This document shows positions 19,677 through 30,280 of a DNA stretch of 32,764 nucleotides, in pieces. Made by a program: the position numbers and the translations under genes. Position 1 is the stretch's first letter, and the number at the start of each line of letters is the position of its first letter. The notes under the pieces are model-generated. The model saw only the letters and a list, made by a program, of their open reading frames with translations, did no database searches and was not told the DNA's origin. Source of the DNA: Thermomonas hydrothermalis (GTDB lineage: Bacteria > Pseudomonadota > Gammaproteobacteria > Xanthomonadales > Xanthomonadaceae); the NCBI RefSeq assembly GCF_900129205.1, contig NZ_FQUK01000029.1:1-32764 (forward strand), read 5' to 3'.

Positions 19677-21734
19677 ATGATGTTGCCCAGCCTGCCTGCC
19701 GATCTCGACCTGCATTCCAGCTCTGCGGGATTTCAGCTGGTGGCGCCCTATCAGCCCGCAGGCGACCAGCCACAGGCGATTGAGGCGCTGGTGGCGGGGT
19801 TCGAGAACGGGCTTGCGCGGCAGGTGTTGCTGGGTGTGACCGGCTCCGGCAAGACCTTCACCATCGCCAATCTGATCCAGCGGATCCAGAAGCCGACCCT
19901 GGTGATGGCGCCCAACAAGACCCTGGCGGCGCAGTTGTACGGCGAGTTCAAGGCGTTCTTTCCGCACAACGCGGTGGAGTATTTCGTCAGCTATTACGAC
20001 TACTACCAGCCGGAAGCCTATATCCCGTCCAGCGACACCTACATCGAAAAAGACAGCGCGATCAACGACCACATCGAGCAGATGCGGCTGGCGGCGACCA
20101 AGGCGCTGCTGTCGCGGCGCGACACCATCGTGGTGGCGTCGGTGTCGGCGATCTACGGTCTGGGCGCGCCCGAGGACTATCTGGCGATGCGGCTGATCCT
20201 GTCGCGTGGCGAGCGCATCGACCAGCGCGAGCTGCTGCGCCACCTGACCACGTTGCAATACACCCGCAACGAGATGACGCTGGAGCGTGGCACCTTCCGC
20301 GTGCGCGGCGAGACGGTGGACGTGTTCCCGGCAGAATCCGACCTGGAGGCGCTGCGCATCGAGCTGTTCGATGGCGAGATCGAGCAGCTGTCGATGTTCG
20401 ACCCGCTCACCGGCCAGATCCTGCGCCGGCTGCCGCGGTATGTCGTCTATCCCAAGACCCACTACGCCACGCCACGTGAGCGCACGCTGGCGGCGATCGA
20501 CTCGATCAAGGCCGAGCTGCGCGAGCGGCTGGAGCAGTTGTACGCGCAGAACAAGCTGGTGGAAGCGCAGCGGCTGCAGCAGCGTACCCAGTTCGATCTG
20601 GAAATGATGGCCGAGGTCGGCTACTGCAATGGCATCGAGAACTACTCACGGCACCTGACCGGGCGTGCGCCCGGCGAGCCGCCGCCGACTCTGTTCGATT
20701 ACCTGCCGCCGGACGCGCTGCTGGTGGTGGACGAGTCACACGTGACCATTCCGCAGATCGGTGGCATGTACCGGGGCGATCGTGCGCGCAAGGAAACCCT
20801 GGTCGAGTTCGGCTTTCGTCTGCCGTCGGCGCTGGACAACCGGCCGCTGCGCTTCGAGGAATGGGAAGCCCGCGCCCCGCGCAGTGTGTATGTCTCGGCC
20901 ACGCCCGGCCCCTACGAGTTGCGCACCGCTGGTGATGCCGTCGTCGAGCTGGTGGTGCGGCCGACCGGGCTGGTCGATCCGGAGGTCGAGATCCGGCCAG
21001 TGGCGACCCAGGTGGATGATCTGCTCGGCGAAATCCGCGAGCGAGTGGCGATGGGCGATCGCGTGCTGGTCACGACGCTCACCAAGCGCATGGCCGAGAA
21101 CCTGACCGATTACCTCTCCGAGCACGGCGTCAAGGTGCGCTACCTGCATTCCGACGTGGACACGGTGGAACGGGTGGAGATCATCCGCGACCTGCGGCTG
21201 GGGGTGTTCGACGTGCTGGTGGGCATCAACCTGCTGCGTGAGGGGCTGGACATGCCGGAAGTGTCGTTGGTGGCCATCCTCGATGCCGACAAGGAAGGCT
21301 TCCTGCGCAGCACCGGCGCGCTGATCCAGACCATCGGCCGCGCCGCCCGCAACCTGCGCGGCAAGGCGATCCTGTATGCCGACACCGTGACCCGGTCGAT
21401 GCAGGCCGCGCTGGAGGAAACCGCGCGCCGCCGGCAGAAACAGTTGGACTACAACGCGCGTCACGGCATCACCCCGCGTTCGGTGCAACGCGCCGTGCAT
21501 GACGTGATGGAAGGGGCACGCGCCGAGGCGGGCGAGACGCGTGGACGGGGTGGCCGTAAGGGCCGTCAGGTGGCCGAGCCGGTGCAGGCGTACCTGAAGC
21601 TCAGCCCGGCGCAGCAGGCGGCCCGGCTCAAGGAGCTGGAGCAGCAGATGCACCAGCACGCTCGCGATCTGGAGTTCGAGCAGGCCGCGCAGCTCCGCGA
21701 CCTGATCCGGACGCTGCGCGAAGCCAGCCTCTGA
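19677..21734 (+). CDS. uvrB: Excinuclease ABC subunit UvrB
   Basis: UvrB is the damage-verifying subunit of nucleotide excision repair; it takes over DNA from UvrA and recruits UvrC for incision. The 685-residue protein has Walker A GVTGSGKT (53-60), the damage-probing beta-hairpin [21 protein letters not shown] region and the helicase motif II DESH (352-355). The motif VI region QTIGRAARN and the C-terminal UVR domain that contacts UvrC ([27 protein letters not shown]) are also present. The start is one of two adjacent ATGs at 19677/19680; the frame is open much further upstream, but that part lies antisense to the pseudopilin gene. I see no clear LexA box in the 193-bp divergent spacer. Confidence 0.98.
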   Translation: MMLPSLPADLDLHSSSAGFQLVAPYQPAGDQPQAIEALVAGFENGLARQVLLGVTGSGKTFTIANLIQRIQKPTLVMAPNKTLAAQLYGEFKAFFPHNAVEYFVSYYDYYQPEAYIPSSDTYIEKDSAINDHIEQMRLAATKALLSRRDTIVVASVSAIYGLGAPEDYLAMRLILSRGERIDQRELLRHLTTLQYTRNEMTLERGTFRVRGETVDVFPAESDLEALRIELFDGEIEQLSMFDPLTGQILRRLPRYVVYPKTHYATPRERTLAAIDSIKAELRERLEQLYAQNKLVEAQRLQQRTQFDLEMMAEVGYCNGIENYSRHLTGRAPGEPPPTLFDYLPPDALLVVDESHVTIPQIGGMYRGDRARKETLVEFGFRLPSALDNRPLRFEEWEARAPRSVYVSATPGPYELRTAGDAVVELVVRPTGLVDPEVEIRPVATQVDDLLGEIRERVAMGDRVLVTTLTKRMAENLTDYLSEHGVKVRYLHSDVDTVERVEIIRDLRLGVFDVLVGINLLREGLDMPEVSLVAILDADKEGFLRSTGALIQTIGRAARNLRGKAILYADTVTRSMQAALEETARRRQKQLDYNARHGITPRSVQRAVHDVMEGARAEAGETRGRGGRKGRQVAEPVQAYLKLSPAQQAARLKELEQQMHQHARDLEFEQAAQLRDLIRTLREASL

Positions 21735-21778
21735 CGGCGCGGGCTGACGGCGCCAGGCGGGTGGCGTTCAGGCCATTC

Positions 21779-23683
21779 TCACGGGGCGACGGCGCGGGCC
21801 GGGGTGTCCAGTGTCGGCCAGCGGCGCAGGATCGACGCACGGATGCCCGCCACGTCCAGGCCCGCCTCGGCCAGTAGCTGCTCGCGGCTGGCATGGTGCT
21901 GGAAGGCATCGGGCAGGCCGAGGTGCAGGATCGGCACCACCACCCCTTCGGCTGCCAGCAGTTCGGCCACGCCGCTGCCGGCGCCACCAGCCACGACGTT
22001 GTCCTCCAAGGTGACCAGGCCTGCGTGGGTCTGCGCCAGTTCCAGCACCAGGTCGCGATCCAGCGGCTTGACGAAGCGCATGTTGACCACGGTCAGGCCA
22101 AGCGCTTCGCCCACCTGTTCGGCGACCGGCACCAGTGCGCCAAACGCGAGCAGCGCCAGCGGGCCGCCGCGCCGGCGCAGTTGCGCCTTGCCGATCGGCA
22201 GAGTCTCCAGCGACGGTTGCACGGCAACGCCGGGGCCGGTGCCACGCGGGTAGCGCACCGCCGCCGGGCCGGGGTAGTGGAAGCCGGTGGTCAGCATCTG
22301 CCGGCATTCGTTCTCGTCGGCAGGCGCCATCACCACCATGTTGGGCACGCAGCGCAGATAGGACAGATCGAGGTTGCCGGCATGGGTGGCGCCGTCCGGG
22401 CCGACCACACCGGCACGGTCGATTGCAAAAAGCACGTCCAGTTTCTGGATGGCTACGTCGTGCACCAGCTGGTCATAGGCGCGCTGCAGGAAGGTGGAAT
22501 AGATCGCCACCACTGGCTTGGCGCCTTCGCAGGCCATGCCGGCGGCCAGGGTCACCGCATGCTGCTCGGCGATGGCGACGTCGAAATAGCGGTCCGGGTA
22601 TTCCTGGCTGAAACGCACCAGCCCGGAGCCTTCGCGCATGGCCGGGGTGATCGCCAGCAGACGCGGCTCGGCGGCGGCCATGTCGCACAGCCAGTCGCCG
22701 AACACGTCGGTGTAGGTGGGCTTCTTCGGCTTGCCCTGGGCCGGCACCACACCCACCGCCGGGTCGAACGGGGCCACCGCGTGGTAGCCGATCTGGTCGC
22801 CTTCGGCCGGTTGGTAGCCCTTGCCCTTGGTGGTGATGATGTGCAGCAACTGCGGGCCTTTCAGGCCTTGCAGGGTCTTCAGGGTGGCCAGCAGGGCGTC
22901 GATGTCGTGGCCGTCGATCGGGCCGGTGTAATGAAAGCCCATCTCCTCGAACAGGGTGGAGGGCACGAACATGCCCTTCCAGTGTTCCTCCCAGCGCTTG
23001 ATGAAGCGGGCGGGCGGGCTGTGTTTGTCGCCCAGCAGCTTTTTGCCGCTTTCGCGCAGGGCGTTGAGGGTGCGGTTGCCGGAAAGCCGGCCCAGCATCC
23101 GGGTCAGGCCGCCCACTGCCTCGCTGATCGACATGCGGTTGTCGTTGAGGATCACCAGCAGGTCCGGCTCATCGTCCATGCCCCCGGCGTGCCCCAGCGC
23201 CTCGTAGGCCATGCCGGCGGTCATCGCGCCATCGCCGATCACCGCCACCACCCGGCGCGGGTTGCCGGCGCGGGCATTGGCGATGGCCATGCCCAAGGCG
23301 GCTGAGATCGACGTCGAGGAGTGGCCCACCCCGAAGGTGTCGTACTCGGATTCCTCGCGCTTGGGGAATGGCGCCACGCCGTCCTTCTGCTTGACCGTAT
23401 GGATGCGGTCGCGGCGGCCGGTGAGGATCTTGTGCGGGTAGCACTGGTGGCCGACGTCCCAGACGATGCGGTCATCCGGCGTCTGGTACAGGTAATGCAG
23501 TACGGTGGTCAGCTCCACCACGCCCAGGCCGGCGCCGAAGTGCCCGCCGGATTTGCCCACCGATTCGATCAGGTAGGCGCGCAGCTCGTCCGCCACCGCA
23601 CGGAGCTGGGATTCCGGGAGTTGGCGGAGGTCGGCGGGGCGGTCGATCCGCGACAGCAGGGGATAGCGGGAGGCATCAATCAT
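21779..23683 (-). CDS. dxs: 1-deoxy-D-xylulose-5-phosphate synthase Dxs
   Basis: Dxs condenses pyruvate and glyceraldehyde-3-phosphate with thiamine diphosphate to make DXP, the entry step of the MEP isoprenoid pathway and a precursor for thiamine and pyridoxal. The 634-residue protein shows [15 protein letters not shown], the ThDP/Mg motif starting GDGAMTAG (150-157) and continuing to NDNRMS (180-185), the transketolase-type [12 protein letters not shown] with catalytic E373, and [16 protein letters not shown] start it at the ATG complementary to 23681-23683 ([13 protein letters not shown]); an extension to 23719 has no support. It converges with uvrB across 44 bp and stands 75 bp from the YhhQ-type gene on the same strand. 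Confidence 0.97.
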   Translation of the reverse strand: MIDASRYPLLSRIDRPADLRQLPESQLRAVADELRAYLIESVGKSGGHFGAGLGVVELTTVLHYLYQTPDDRIVWDVGHQCYPHKILTGRRDRIHTVKQKDGVAPFPKREESEYDTFGVGHSSTSISAALGMAIANARAGNPRRVVAVIGDGAMTAGMAYEALGHAGGMDDEPDLLVILNDNRMSISEAVGGLTRMLGRLSGNRTLNALRESGKKLLGDKHSPPARFIKRWEEHWKGMFVPSTLFEEMGFHYTGPIDGHDIDALLATLKTLQGLKGPQLLHIITTKGKGYQPAEGDQIGYHAVAPFDPAVGVVPAQGKPKKPTYTDVFGDWLCDMAAAEPRLLAITPAMREGSGLVRFSQEYPDRYFDVAIAEQHAVTLAAGMACEGAKPVVAIYSTFLQRAYDQLVHDVAIQKLDVLFAIDRAGVVGPDGATHAGNLDLSYLRCVPNMVVMAPADENECRQMLTTGFHYPGPAAVRYPRGTGPGVAVQPSLETLPIGKAQLRRRGGPLALLAFGALVPVAEQVGEALGLTVVNMRFVKPLDRDLVLELAQTHAGLVTLEDNVVAGGAGSGVAELLAAEGVVVPILHLGLPDAFQHHASREQLLAEAGLDVAGIRASILRRWPTLDTPARAVAP

Positions 23684-23758
23684 CCGGCTATTGTCGCGCC
23701 GGCCGGGGCCGGGGGGCAATCTGACGCGGGCGGCGACGAAACGTGCAGCGCGGGCGGG

Positions 23759-24559
23759 TCAGTCCACCGGGAACGGGTGCGGTGCGGCGGCGTGGTCGTG
23801 GGCGGCAGCGTGGATCAGCTGTGCCGCACGTGCCTCCCCCAGGTAGCGGTGGATGCCGGCACGGGCCAGGTACAGCAGCGGGATCAGCGCCACTGCAGCC
23901 AGCAGCTTGTAGGTGTAGTTCAGGCTGGCCACCGCCAAAAACCGCGACATCGGCCAGTGCGCCGGCCCCAGCACGAAGGCGATGTAGAGCACCACGAAGC
24001 TGTCCACCAGTTGCGACACCATGGTCGAGCCGGTGGCGCGCAGCCAGGCAAAGCGCTCGCCGGTGCGGCGGCGGATCTGGTGGAAGACGTGGATGTCCAC
24101 CAGCTGGCCGATCAGAAACGCCACCAGTGAGCCCACCGTGATCCACATGCCCTGGCCGAAGATCGCCGCGTAGGCGGCCTGGTAATCCGGCACGCCCTGG
24201 GTCTGCGCGCTGGCCACCCACCAGCTGGCCGGAGCCAGCTGGATGGCGATGAAGGCAAACAGAAAGGCATAGGCGATCAGCCCGGCTGCCAGCCAGCTGA
24301 TCAGGCGCACACCGCGCTTGCCGAAGTATTCGTTGACCGTGTCGGTCATGATGAACACGATCGGCCAGATCACCGTGCCGGCGGTGAAGTCCAGGGTGCC
24401 GCCTTCGCCCAGCAGCCGCCACTGCACCGGGGCGATGCCCAGGGTGGACTCCAGCGAGAAGATCTTGACCCCGATGAACTCGGCCAGCACCGCGTTGACG
24501 CAGAAGAACGCAGCCAGGGCGATGAACAGGCGGGTGGCGCGGTCGTCGAGCTGCCGCAT
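23759..24559 (-). CDS. Queuosine precursor transporter (YhhQ/VUT family)
   Basis: This 266-residue membrane protein belongs to the YhhQ (VUT/ECF-like) family, which imports queuosine precursors such as preQ0/preQ1 in E. coli. Hallmarks are [13 protein letters not shown], the [18 protein letters not shown] signature and the [17 protein letters not shown] and [17 protein letters not shown] segments. About six membrane helices are visible. The C-terminus ends in a short His-rich tail ([12 protein letters not shown]). It follows the DUF502 gene by 3 nt on the same strand, so the pair is an operon. There is no room for a preQ1 riboswitch directly upstream; any control would have to act on the DUF502 promoter. 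Confidence 0.92.
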   Translation of the reverse strand: MRQLDDRATRLFIALAAFFCVNAVLAEFIGVKIFSLESTLGIAPVQWRLLGEGGTLDFTAGTVIWPIVFIMTDTVNEYFGKRGVRLISWLAAGLIAYAFLFAFIAIQLAPASWWVASAQTQGVPDYQAAYAAIFGQGMWITVGSLVAFLIGQLVDIHVFHQIRRRTGERFAWLRATGSTMVSQLVDSFVVLYIAFVLGPAHWPMSRFLAVASLNYTYKLLAAVALIPLLYLARAGIHRYLGEARAAQLIHAAAHDHAAAPHPFPVD

Positions 24560-24562
24560 GGG

Positions 24563-25231
24563 TCAGTCCTGCCGGGCGGGTGGGGTGAAGGGAATCTCAC
24601 CCGGCGCCACCGCGCCGCCGCTGATGATGAAGCTCATCGCCTGATCCACGCTCCAGTCGGTGGGCGTGATCTTGTCCACTGGCACGATTTCCAGATAGCC
24701 GGAGGTGGGGTTGGGCGTGGTCGGCACGTACACCGCCGCCAGCTCGCGGCCGCTGCCTTGTTCGCGCATCACCCGGGTGACGAAGCCGATGGACTTCATC
24801 TGGGTGTGTGGAAAATCCACCAGCACCACCCGCTGAGTGCCGTCCGGCTTAGTCTGCAGGATGTCCAGCAGCTTGCGTGCGCTGCCATACACGGTATTGG
24901 CCAGCGGAATGCGCGCCACCAGCGCCTCCAGCCAGCGCAGCAGGCGCTGGCCGACCACGCGCTGGGCCAGCCAGCCGGCCAGCAGGATGACGGCCAGCGT
25001 GGCCACCAGTGCAATCGCATCCTGTACCCAGGGATCCACCAGCCAGCCCAGCGAATGCGGATGCTCGGCGGCCAGGCCCTGCAACCCAGGTTCCACCAGC
25101 GGCTTGCTCAGGCTGCCCAGCAGCCCGAACACGAACTTCAGCACGGCCCAGGTCAGCCAGAGCGGCAACAGGGTCAGCAGGCCGGTCAGGAACAGGCGCT
25201 GCAGGCGGGGGGCGAGGGCGGGAGAGGACAT
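24563..25231 (-). CDS. DUF502 family membrane protein
   Basis: This 222-residue protein has two N-terminal membrane helices (about 12-35 and 70-92) followed by a soluble domain. The soluble domain contains the conserved [18 protein letters not shown] (106-123), [19 protein letters not shown] and [18 protein letters not shown], which define DUF502. The role is not established. I chose the ATG complementary to 25229-25231 ([14 protein letters not shown]); the in-frame extension to 25330 crosses the promoter region of the divergent chemoreceptor gene. It is the first gene of a two-gene operon with the YhhQ-type transporter. Confidence 0.9.
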   Translation of the reverse strand: MSSPALAPRLQRLFLTGLLTLLPLWLTWAVLKFVFGLLGSLSKPLVEPGLQGLAAEHPHSLGWLVDPWVQDAIALVATLAVILLAGWLAQRVVGQRLLRWLEALVARIPLANTVYGSARKLLDILQTKPDGTQRVVLVDFPHTQMKSIGFVTRVMREQGSGRELAAVYVPTTPNPTSGYLEIVPVDKITPTDWSVDQAMSFIISGGAVAPGEIPFTPPARQD

Positions 25232-25257
25232 GGCGATAGTGTAGCCGTGGGAGGGGC

Positions 25258-25284
25258 TAAAGCTGTCGCCAGGTTGGTCGATAT
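25258..25284 (+). promoter_or_regulatory. Putative sigma-28 (FliA) promoter of the chemoreceptor gene
   Basis: TAAAGCTG at 25258-25265 and GTCGATAT at 25277-25284 match the FliA consensus TAAAGTTT-N11-GCCGATAA at 12 of 16 positions with exactly 11 nt between them. It lies about 47 nt before the receptor ATG, which suits a flagellar-class gene. This was read by eye, not scored against a matrix. Confidence 0.65.
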
Positions 25285-25330
25285 CGCGGGACACACCGTG
25301 CCGTTCTTCAGGGAACAAGGAGTCGTGCAC

Positions 25331-28096
25331 ATGGCTGTCCCCGCTGCTGAGCTTGACCGCAATGCATCGTCCCAGACTGCCCCGGCACGGTCCGGGCCGC
25401 GTTCGTTGTCACGCGAGGAGCTGCGCAGGCGCCCGGTCACCGGCCGCGAGGTGCCGTTCCGAGACGGCGATCTGATCGTCTCACGCACCGACCTGCGTGG
25501 GGTCATCACCTACGTCAACCCGTATTTCTGCGAGATCAGCGGCTACACCCCGGCCGAGTTGATTGGCCAACCGCACAGCATCATCCGCCACCCGGACATG
25601 CCGCCGGAGGCGTTTGCCGATCTCTGGGCCACCCTGAAGAAAGGCCGGCCCTGGGTGGGCATGGTCAAGAACCGCTGCAAGAACGGCGACCACTACTGGG
25701 TGGAGGCCCATGTCACCCCACTGGTGGATGCGCGGGGCGAGGTGGTGGGGTACCAGTCGGTGCGCCGCAAACCCAGCCGGGCGCGGGTGGAAGAGGCCGA
25801 GCGCGACTACGCCGCCCTGCGTGCCGGCCGCCTGCAAGACGTCGTGCTGCGCAATGGCCATCTGGTCCGGGTGCCGTGGTGGGAACGTCTGAACCCGCTG
25901 TGGAAACTTCGGTTGCCCGTCCGGCTGGCCCTGTTTGCGTTGGTCGGCCCGGCGCTGGCCTTGGTGCTGATGCTACGGCTGGGCGGCGCGCACGCACTGG
26001 ACTGGGGGTTGTGGGGCGCGGGTCTGGCGTTTCTGCTGTATTCGGCTTGGTGGCTGTCGCGCGACGTGGTCGGCCGGCTGGATGAGGCCGTTGATGCGCT
26101 GCGCCGGATCGCCCGCAATGACTTCACTGGCCCAATCGACGTGTCCCGCAGCGATGAGGTGGGCCGCATTCTGCAGGGGATCAAGAGCCTGCAGATCCGG
26201 CTGGGATTCGAAGTGGAAGACCTCAAGCAAACCGGCGAGCGCAACCAGCGCGTGCGCGATGGGCTGGATGCAACCTCTACCGGGATGCTGCTGACCGATG
26301 CGGCCGGGCGGGTGGAGTTCGCCAACCGTGCCCTGTTGCAGTCTCTGGTGCGCGCCGGCGTACTGGCGCGGGAGGAGGCTGACCTGGTGGTCGGCCACCC
26401 GCTCACTGCCCTGCATCCTGAGTTGGCCGGTTGGCAGGCCCTGCTCGATGGGCTGACCGGCGAACGGCATGAGGTGGTGGAGCTGGGCGAGCGCACTTTT
26501 GCGGTATTGCTCAAGCCGTCGTTGAACGCGTCCGGTGAGCGCATCGGCTCTGTGCTGGAATGGCGCGACCGCACCGAGGAACTGTTGCTGGAAGACGAGA
26601 TCGGGCAGATGGTGGAGGCGGCATCGCGCGGTGAGCTGGGCCGGCGCCTGGACGAGGCCGGCAAGCAGGGGTTCTTCCTGCAGTTGGCGCGCAGCCTCAA
26701 TGCCTTGCTGGATGGCCTGCAGGGCGCGCTGGCCGGGATCCAGCACGTCTTGCAGGGCCTGGCCGAGGGCGACCTGACCCGGCGGGTGGAGGGTGAGTGG
26801 GCGGGCGCGTTCGGGCAGATGGCCGAGGACGCCAACCGCACGGTGGATGCGCTGATCCGGATCATCGGCGAGATCCGCGCCGCCTCCGACAGCATCGGCG
26901 CAGCCGCGGGCGAAATCGCCGCCGGCAACTCGGATCTGTCGGCCCGCACCGAACAGCAGGCGGCGGCGCTGGAAGAAACCGCCTCGTCGATGGAAGAGCT
27001 GACCTCCACCGTCAAGCAGAACGCCGACAACGCCCGCCAGGCCAACCAGCTGGCGCAGGGCGCGGCCAGCGTGGCCGAATCCGGCGGGCAGGTGGTGCAG
27101 CAGGTGGTCAGCACCATGAGCGAAATCCAAGCCTCGTCGCGCCGGATCGCCGACATCATCGGGGTGATCGACGGCATCGCCTTCCAGACCAACATCCTGG
27201 CGCTGAACGCAGCGGTGGAAGCCGCACGCGCCGGCGAGCAGGGCCGCGGGTTTGCGGTGGTGGCCGCCGAGGTGCGCTCGCTGGCACAGCGCAGCGCCAA
27301 TGCCGCGAAAGAGATCAAGCAGCTGATCACCGACTCGGTGATGAAGGTGGAAGAAGGCAGCGCGCTGGTGGATCAGGCCGGGCGCACGATGAGCGAGATC
27401 GTCGGCAGCGTGAAGCGGGTCACCGACATCATGGCCGAGATCAGCGCCGCCTCGCAGGAGCAGAGCGCGGGGATCGAGCAGGTCAACCAGGCCATCACCC
27501 AGATGGACGAAGGCACGCAGCAGAACGCCGCGCTGGTGGAGCAGGCGGCGGCCTCGGCGGAGAGCATGCGCCAGCAGGCCGAGGCCCTGGCCGAGGCGGT
27601 GGCGGCATTCCGGCTGGCGGCGCAGCAGCAGGCCAGCGCCCGCGCCGCCGCCCGTCCTGCCGCGCCCGCCCACACCCACACGCATGCGCATGCACACGGC
27701 GGGGCGGCCGGGCACGCGCAGGAAGGCACCATCGCCTCGTTCGAGGACATGATCGAAAAGCATGCGCAGTGGAAGCTGCGGCTCAAGACCTACCTGCGTG
27801 GCGGCGGCGAGCCGCTGGATCCGGACACCGTCCAGAAGGACAACGTCTGCGCCCTGGGCCAGTGGCTGTACGGCAAGGGGCAGCAGGTGCAGCACCTGCC
27901 GGAATACCAGAAGCTGAAAGAGCATCACCGGCAGTTCCATGCCGTGGCGGCGCAGGTGGTGCGTGAGCACCAGCGCGGCAATCACGCCCAGGCGCAGACC
28001 CTGCTGAGTGGCGAGTTCACCCGCAAGACCCAGGAGACGGTGGCGGCCATCCGCGCCCTGCGTGATGCCGTGGAAGGCCGGCGTCACGCGCACTGA
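25331..28096 (+). CDS. PAS-HAMP-MCP chemoreceptor with His-rich linker and CZB domain
   Basis: This 921-residue Aer-like methyl-accepting chemotaxis protein begins with a cytoplasmic PAS domain (about 40-135; [23 protein letters not shown]). Two closely spaced membrane helices (about 197-242), a HAMP region and a second PAS-like domain (about 307-415) follow. The signalling domain (about 513-760) contains the hairpin tip [21 protein letters not shown]. The C-terminus holds a His cluster ([11 protein letters not shown], 781-791) and a zinc-binding CZB domain (801-920) with H811, C840 in [11 protein letters not shown], and the H865/H866 and H870 group. It should report redox or metal state, or hypochlorous acid as known for some CZB receptors, to CheA/CheW. 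A ribosome binding site (AAGGAG) precedes ATG 25331; upstream extension of the frame is antisense to DUF502. Confidence 0.93.
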   Translation: MAVPAAELDRNASSQTAPARSGPRSLSREELRRRPVTGREVPFRDGDLIVSRTDLRGVITYVNPYFCEISGYTPAELIGQPHSIIRHPDMPPEAFADLWATLKKGRPWVGMVKNRCKNGDHYWVEAHVTPLVDARGEVVGYQSVRRKPSRARVEEAERDYAALRAGRLQDVVLRNGHLVRVPWWERLNPLWKLRLPVRLALFALVGPALALVLMLRLGGAHALDWGLWGAGLAFLLYSAWWLSRDVVGRLDEAVDALRRIARNDFTGPIDVSRSDEVGRILQGIKSLQIRLGFEVEDLKQTGERNQRVRDGLDATSTGMLLTDAAGRVEFANRALLQSLVRAGVLAREEADLVVGHPLTALHPELAGWQALLDGLTGERHEVVELGERTFAVLLKPSLNASGERIGSVLEWRDRTEELLLEDEIGQMVEAASRGELGRRLDEAGKQGFFLQLARSLNALLDGLQGALAGIQHVLQGLAEGDLTRRVEGEWAGAFGQMAEDANRTVDALIRIIGEIRAASDSIGAAAGEIAAGNSDLSARTEQQAAALEETASSMEELTSTVKQNADNARQANQLAQGAASVAESGGQVVQQVVSTMSEIQASSRRIADIIGVIDGIAFQTNILALNAAVEAARAGEQGRGFAVVAAEVRSLAQRSANAAKEIKQLITDSVMKVEEGSALVDQAGRTMSEIVGSVKRVTDIMAEISAASQEQSAGIEQVNQAITQMDEGTQQNAALVEQAAASAESMRQQAEALAEAVAAFRLAAQQQASARAAARPAAPAHTHTHAHAHGGAAGHAQEGTIASFEDMIEKHAQWKLRLKTYLRGGGEPLDPDTVQKDNVCALGQWLYGKGQQVQHLPEYQKLKEHHRQFHAVAAQVVREHQRGNHAQAQTLLSGEFTRKTQETVAAIRALRDAVEGRRHAH

Positions 28097-28100
28097 GGCT

Positions 28101-28124
28101 GGCCACGCCCCTCTGGGCGTGGCC
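28101..28124. terminator. Perfect 10-bp hairpin between convergent genes
   Basis: GGCCACGCCC (28101-28110) and GGGCGTGGCC (28115-28124) form a perfect 10-bp stem with a CTCT loop, 4 nt after the chemoreceptor stop. No T-run follows on either strand. Placement between convergent genes suggests a shared terminator or mRNA 3'-end stabiliser, but this is not certain. Confidence 0.5.
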
Positions 28125-28197
28125 GTCCACGTCGAGGGAGCGTCGGTCAGGCGTCGATGCGGTGGCCCCAGGCGTGGGCGTGGGGCGGCTGCCGGGA

Positions 28198-30168
28198 TCA
28201 GCGGCTGCGCACCAGCCGGATGCCGACGTCGTCGTAGCCGCGCTGCGCGTCCAGCGGTGCCGGTTTGCCAGAGGCCATGCGCTGGGTGCAGGCCGCATCG
28301 GCGCACAGGGCCAGCCAACTGGCTGGAAGCGGCGGCTGCTCCTGCAGTTCCTTGGCACTGGGCAGGCGGTAGTGGTGCTGGTCCTGCTGGCCCAGCCAGG
28401 CGGCATAGGCCTGGGCATCGTCGGCGGAGACGCAGGCCACCGGCCGACGGTCGCCACCCAGCAGATTGTCCCAGCGCAGTTTGCGGCCCAGGAACCCACG
28501 CCCGCACTCGGCGGCCTGACGGCCCGTGGCGGCGACGAAGCGGGCGTAGTCGCCGCGACTGACCGTGATGATCTCCGGCGGGGCCGGCGGTGGTGCCGGA
28601 GTGGCCGGTTCTGCGGCGGCGGCCATCTCCGCACGGGTGTCGGCCAGCGCGTTGAGCCGTGTTTCCAGGCTGCGTTTGCGCGCAGGCTCCAGCGTCAGCC
28701 AGGGGGTGGTGGCGGTGTAAAGATGCACCGCCTTGCTGCGGGTGGCGGGCTTGGCCAGCAGCAGGGTGACGCGGTCATCCAGGGCCTGCCCCAGGCGGGC
28801 GCGCAGTTTTTCGATCGCCTCGCCGGTGCCGCCACGACGCTTGTCGAGCGTCACGGCGCGCTGGAACGCGGTTTTGGCGGTGGCGGCATCGTCCAGCCGC
28901 AGGGCTTTTTCGGCGGTGTCGGCCAGGGCATCGAACAGCAGCGCGATCATGCGCTGGGTGTCGGGATGTGCAGGTGCCAGCAGCCAGGCGGCTTCAACGC
29001 TTTCCCAGGCATTGGCACCGGGCGGGGCGAGCAGTTGCCCGGCGCGCAGCTGGTGCTCGGCATTGGCCAGGATCGGTGCCAGCCCGTTGTCTTGCGCATC
29101 GGTCGGGGCCGGCGCATCGGTCGGGGCGGGCGACGGGGTGTCTGCGGTGGCGTTGTCGGCGGCTGCGGGGGGCGCGGATGTGGTCGCAGGGGTGGCGGTG
29201 TCAGACCGGCGCAGGCTAAACGTGGCCAGCGCGAGGGCCGCCAGCACGGCCACCCCCAGCCCTGCCAATCGCAACGGGCGCCAGCGTGTGGCCGGTGCCG
29301 GTGCGGTGCTGGGCGTGAAATCGGACGGGATCTCCACCGGGACGAAGGCCTTGCCGGCGCGGCGTTCGACCTCGTCGAGTGCGGCCAGCATGGCATTGGC
29401 GCTGGCGTAGCGTTGCTGCGGCTGCTTGGCCATGGCGGTGTCGATCAGCGGTTGCCAGTGGCGAAGTGCCGCCGGCAGGCGCGGGATCGGCTCCTGCACG
29501 TGCTTGAGCGCCATGGTCAGGGCGTCCCCGGCGCTGTAGGGCAGCCGGCCGACCAGCATTTCCCAGGTCAGCACGCCCATGCTGTAGATATCGGCGCGGC
29601 GATCCACCTCCTGCCCGCGCGCCTGTTCCGGCGGCATGTAGGCGGTGCTGCCCACGGCCAGCCCGGCGGTGGTCAGACGCGGGTTGTTGCCGCGGCGCAG
29701 GGCGATGCCGAAATCGGCCAGCATCGGCCGGTCGTTTTCATCGAACAGCACGTTCTCGGCCTTGACGTCGCGGTGCACCACGCCGCGCACGTGGGCGTAG
29801 TCCAGCGCCTGCAGCAGGCTGCGCAGGATGGCGGCCACTTTCGGCTGATCGCCGGCCAGCTTGCGCTGTGCCAGATGCCCGTGCGGCAGGTAGGGCATGG
29901 CATAGAACGGCAGCCCATCGGCGGTGCGTCCGACTTCGAAGATCCCCACGATGTTGGGATGTTCCAGCCGGGCGATGGTGCGTGCCTCGTTTTCGAAGCG
30001 GGCACGGCTGACTTCGTCGGTCAGCGCCTCGGCCAGCATGACCTTCAGCGCCACCTTGCGATCCAGTGACAGCTGCTCGGCCAGATAGACGGTGGACATG
30101 CCGCCATGGCCGATCACCCGCAGGATGCGGTAGCCGGAAATGCTGGGATAGCTCTTGTCTGTCGACAT
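28198..30168 (-). CDS. Transmembrane Ser/Thr kinase with C-terminal SUMF1/FGE-like domain
   Basis: This 656-residue protein has an N-terminal Hanks-type kinase domain (about 12-275). The Gly loop is IGHGGMSTV (19-27), the ATP lysine is K42, the catalytic loop HRDVKAEN (132-139) includes D134, DFG is at 152-154, and YMPPEQ replaces APE. All key residues are present, so it should be active. One membrane helix (298-318) follows, then a Pro/Ala linker and a helical TPR-like segment (about 365-480) that would lie in the periplasm. The C-terminal domain (532-656) has WDNLLGGDRRPVACVS, AQAYAAWLGQ, YRLPSAKE and GYDDVGIRLVR, the formylglycine-generating-enzyme (SUMF1) pattern. It is shorter than true FGE and more likely binds a ligand. 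The start is the ATG complementary to 30166-30168. Confidence 0.9.
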   Translation of the reverse strand: MSTDKSYPSISGYRILRVIGHGGMSTVYLAEQLSLDRKVALKVMLAEALTDEVSRARFENEARTIARLEHPNIVGIFEVGRTADGLPFYAMPYLPHGHLAQRKLAGDQPKVAAILRSLLQALDYAHVRGVVHRDVKAENVLFDENDRPMLADFGIALRRGNNPRLTTAGLAVGSTAYMPPEQARGQEVDRRADIYSMGVLTWEMLVGRLPYSAGDALTMALKHVQEPIPRLPAALRHWQPLIDTAMAKQPQQRYASANAMLAALDEVERRAGKAFVPVEIPSDFTPSTAPAPATRWRPLRLAGLGVAVLAALALATFSLRRSDTATPATTSAPPAAADNATADTPSPAPTDAPAPTDAQDNGLAPILANAEHQLRAGQLLAPPGANAWESVEAAWLLAPAHPDTQRMIALLFDALADTAEKALRLDDAATAKTAFQRAVTLDKRRGGTGEAIEKLRARLGQALDDRVTLLLAKPATRSKAVHLYTATTPWLTLEPARKRSLETRLNALADTRAEMAAAAEPATPAPPPAPPEIITVSRGDYARFVAATGRQAAECGRGFLGRKLRWDNLLGGDRRPVACVSADDAQAYAAWLGQQDQHHYRLPSAKELQEQPPLPASWLALCADAACTQRMASGKPAPLDAQRGYDDVGIRLVRSR

Positions 30169-30280
30169 CGTGATGCAGTACCGAATGACCCCGGGGTGAG
30201 CATACGATGCTGCTGCTATCGGATGGAACCGCTGTGCCATGACGGCCCGAATGCGGCCGCCTTACGTGGTGTGCCCCCGA

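Noticed and set aside
24560-24562. preQ1 riboswitch ahead of the YhhQ-type gene
   Set aside because: The gene follows DUF502 by only 3 nt, leaving no leader to hold an aptamer.
24758-25330. N-terminal extension of the chemoreceptor by 191 codons
   Set aside because: It is antisense to the DUF502 gene and has no recognisable domain; AAGGAG precedes ATG 25331.
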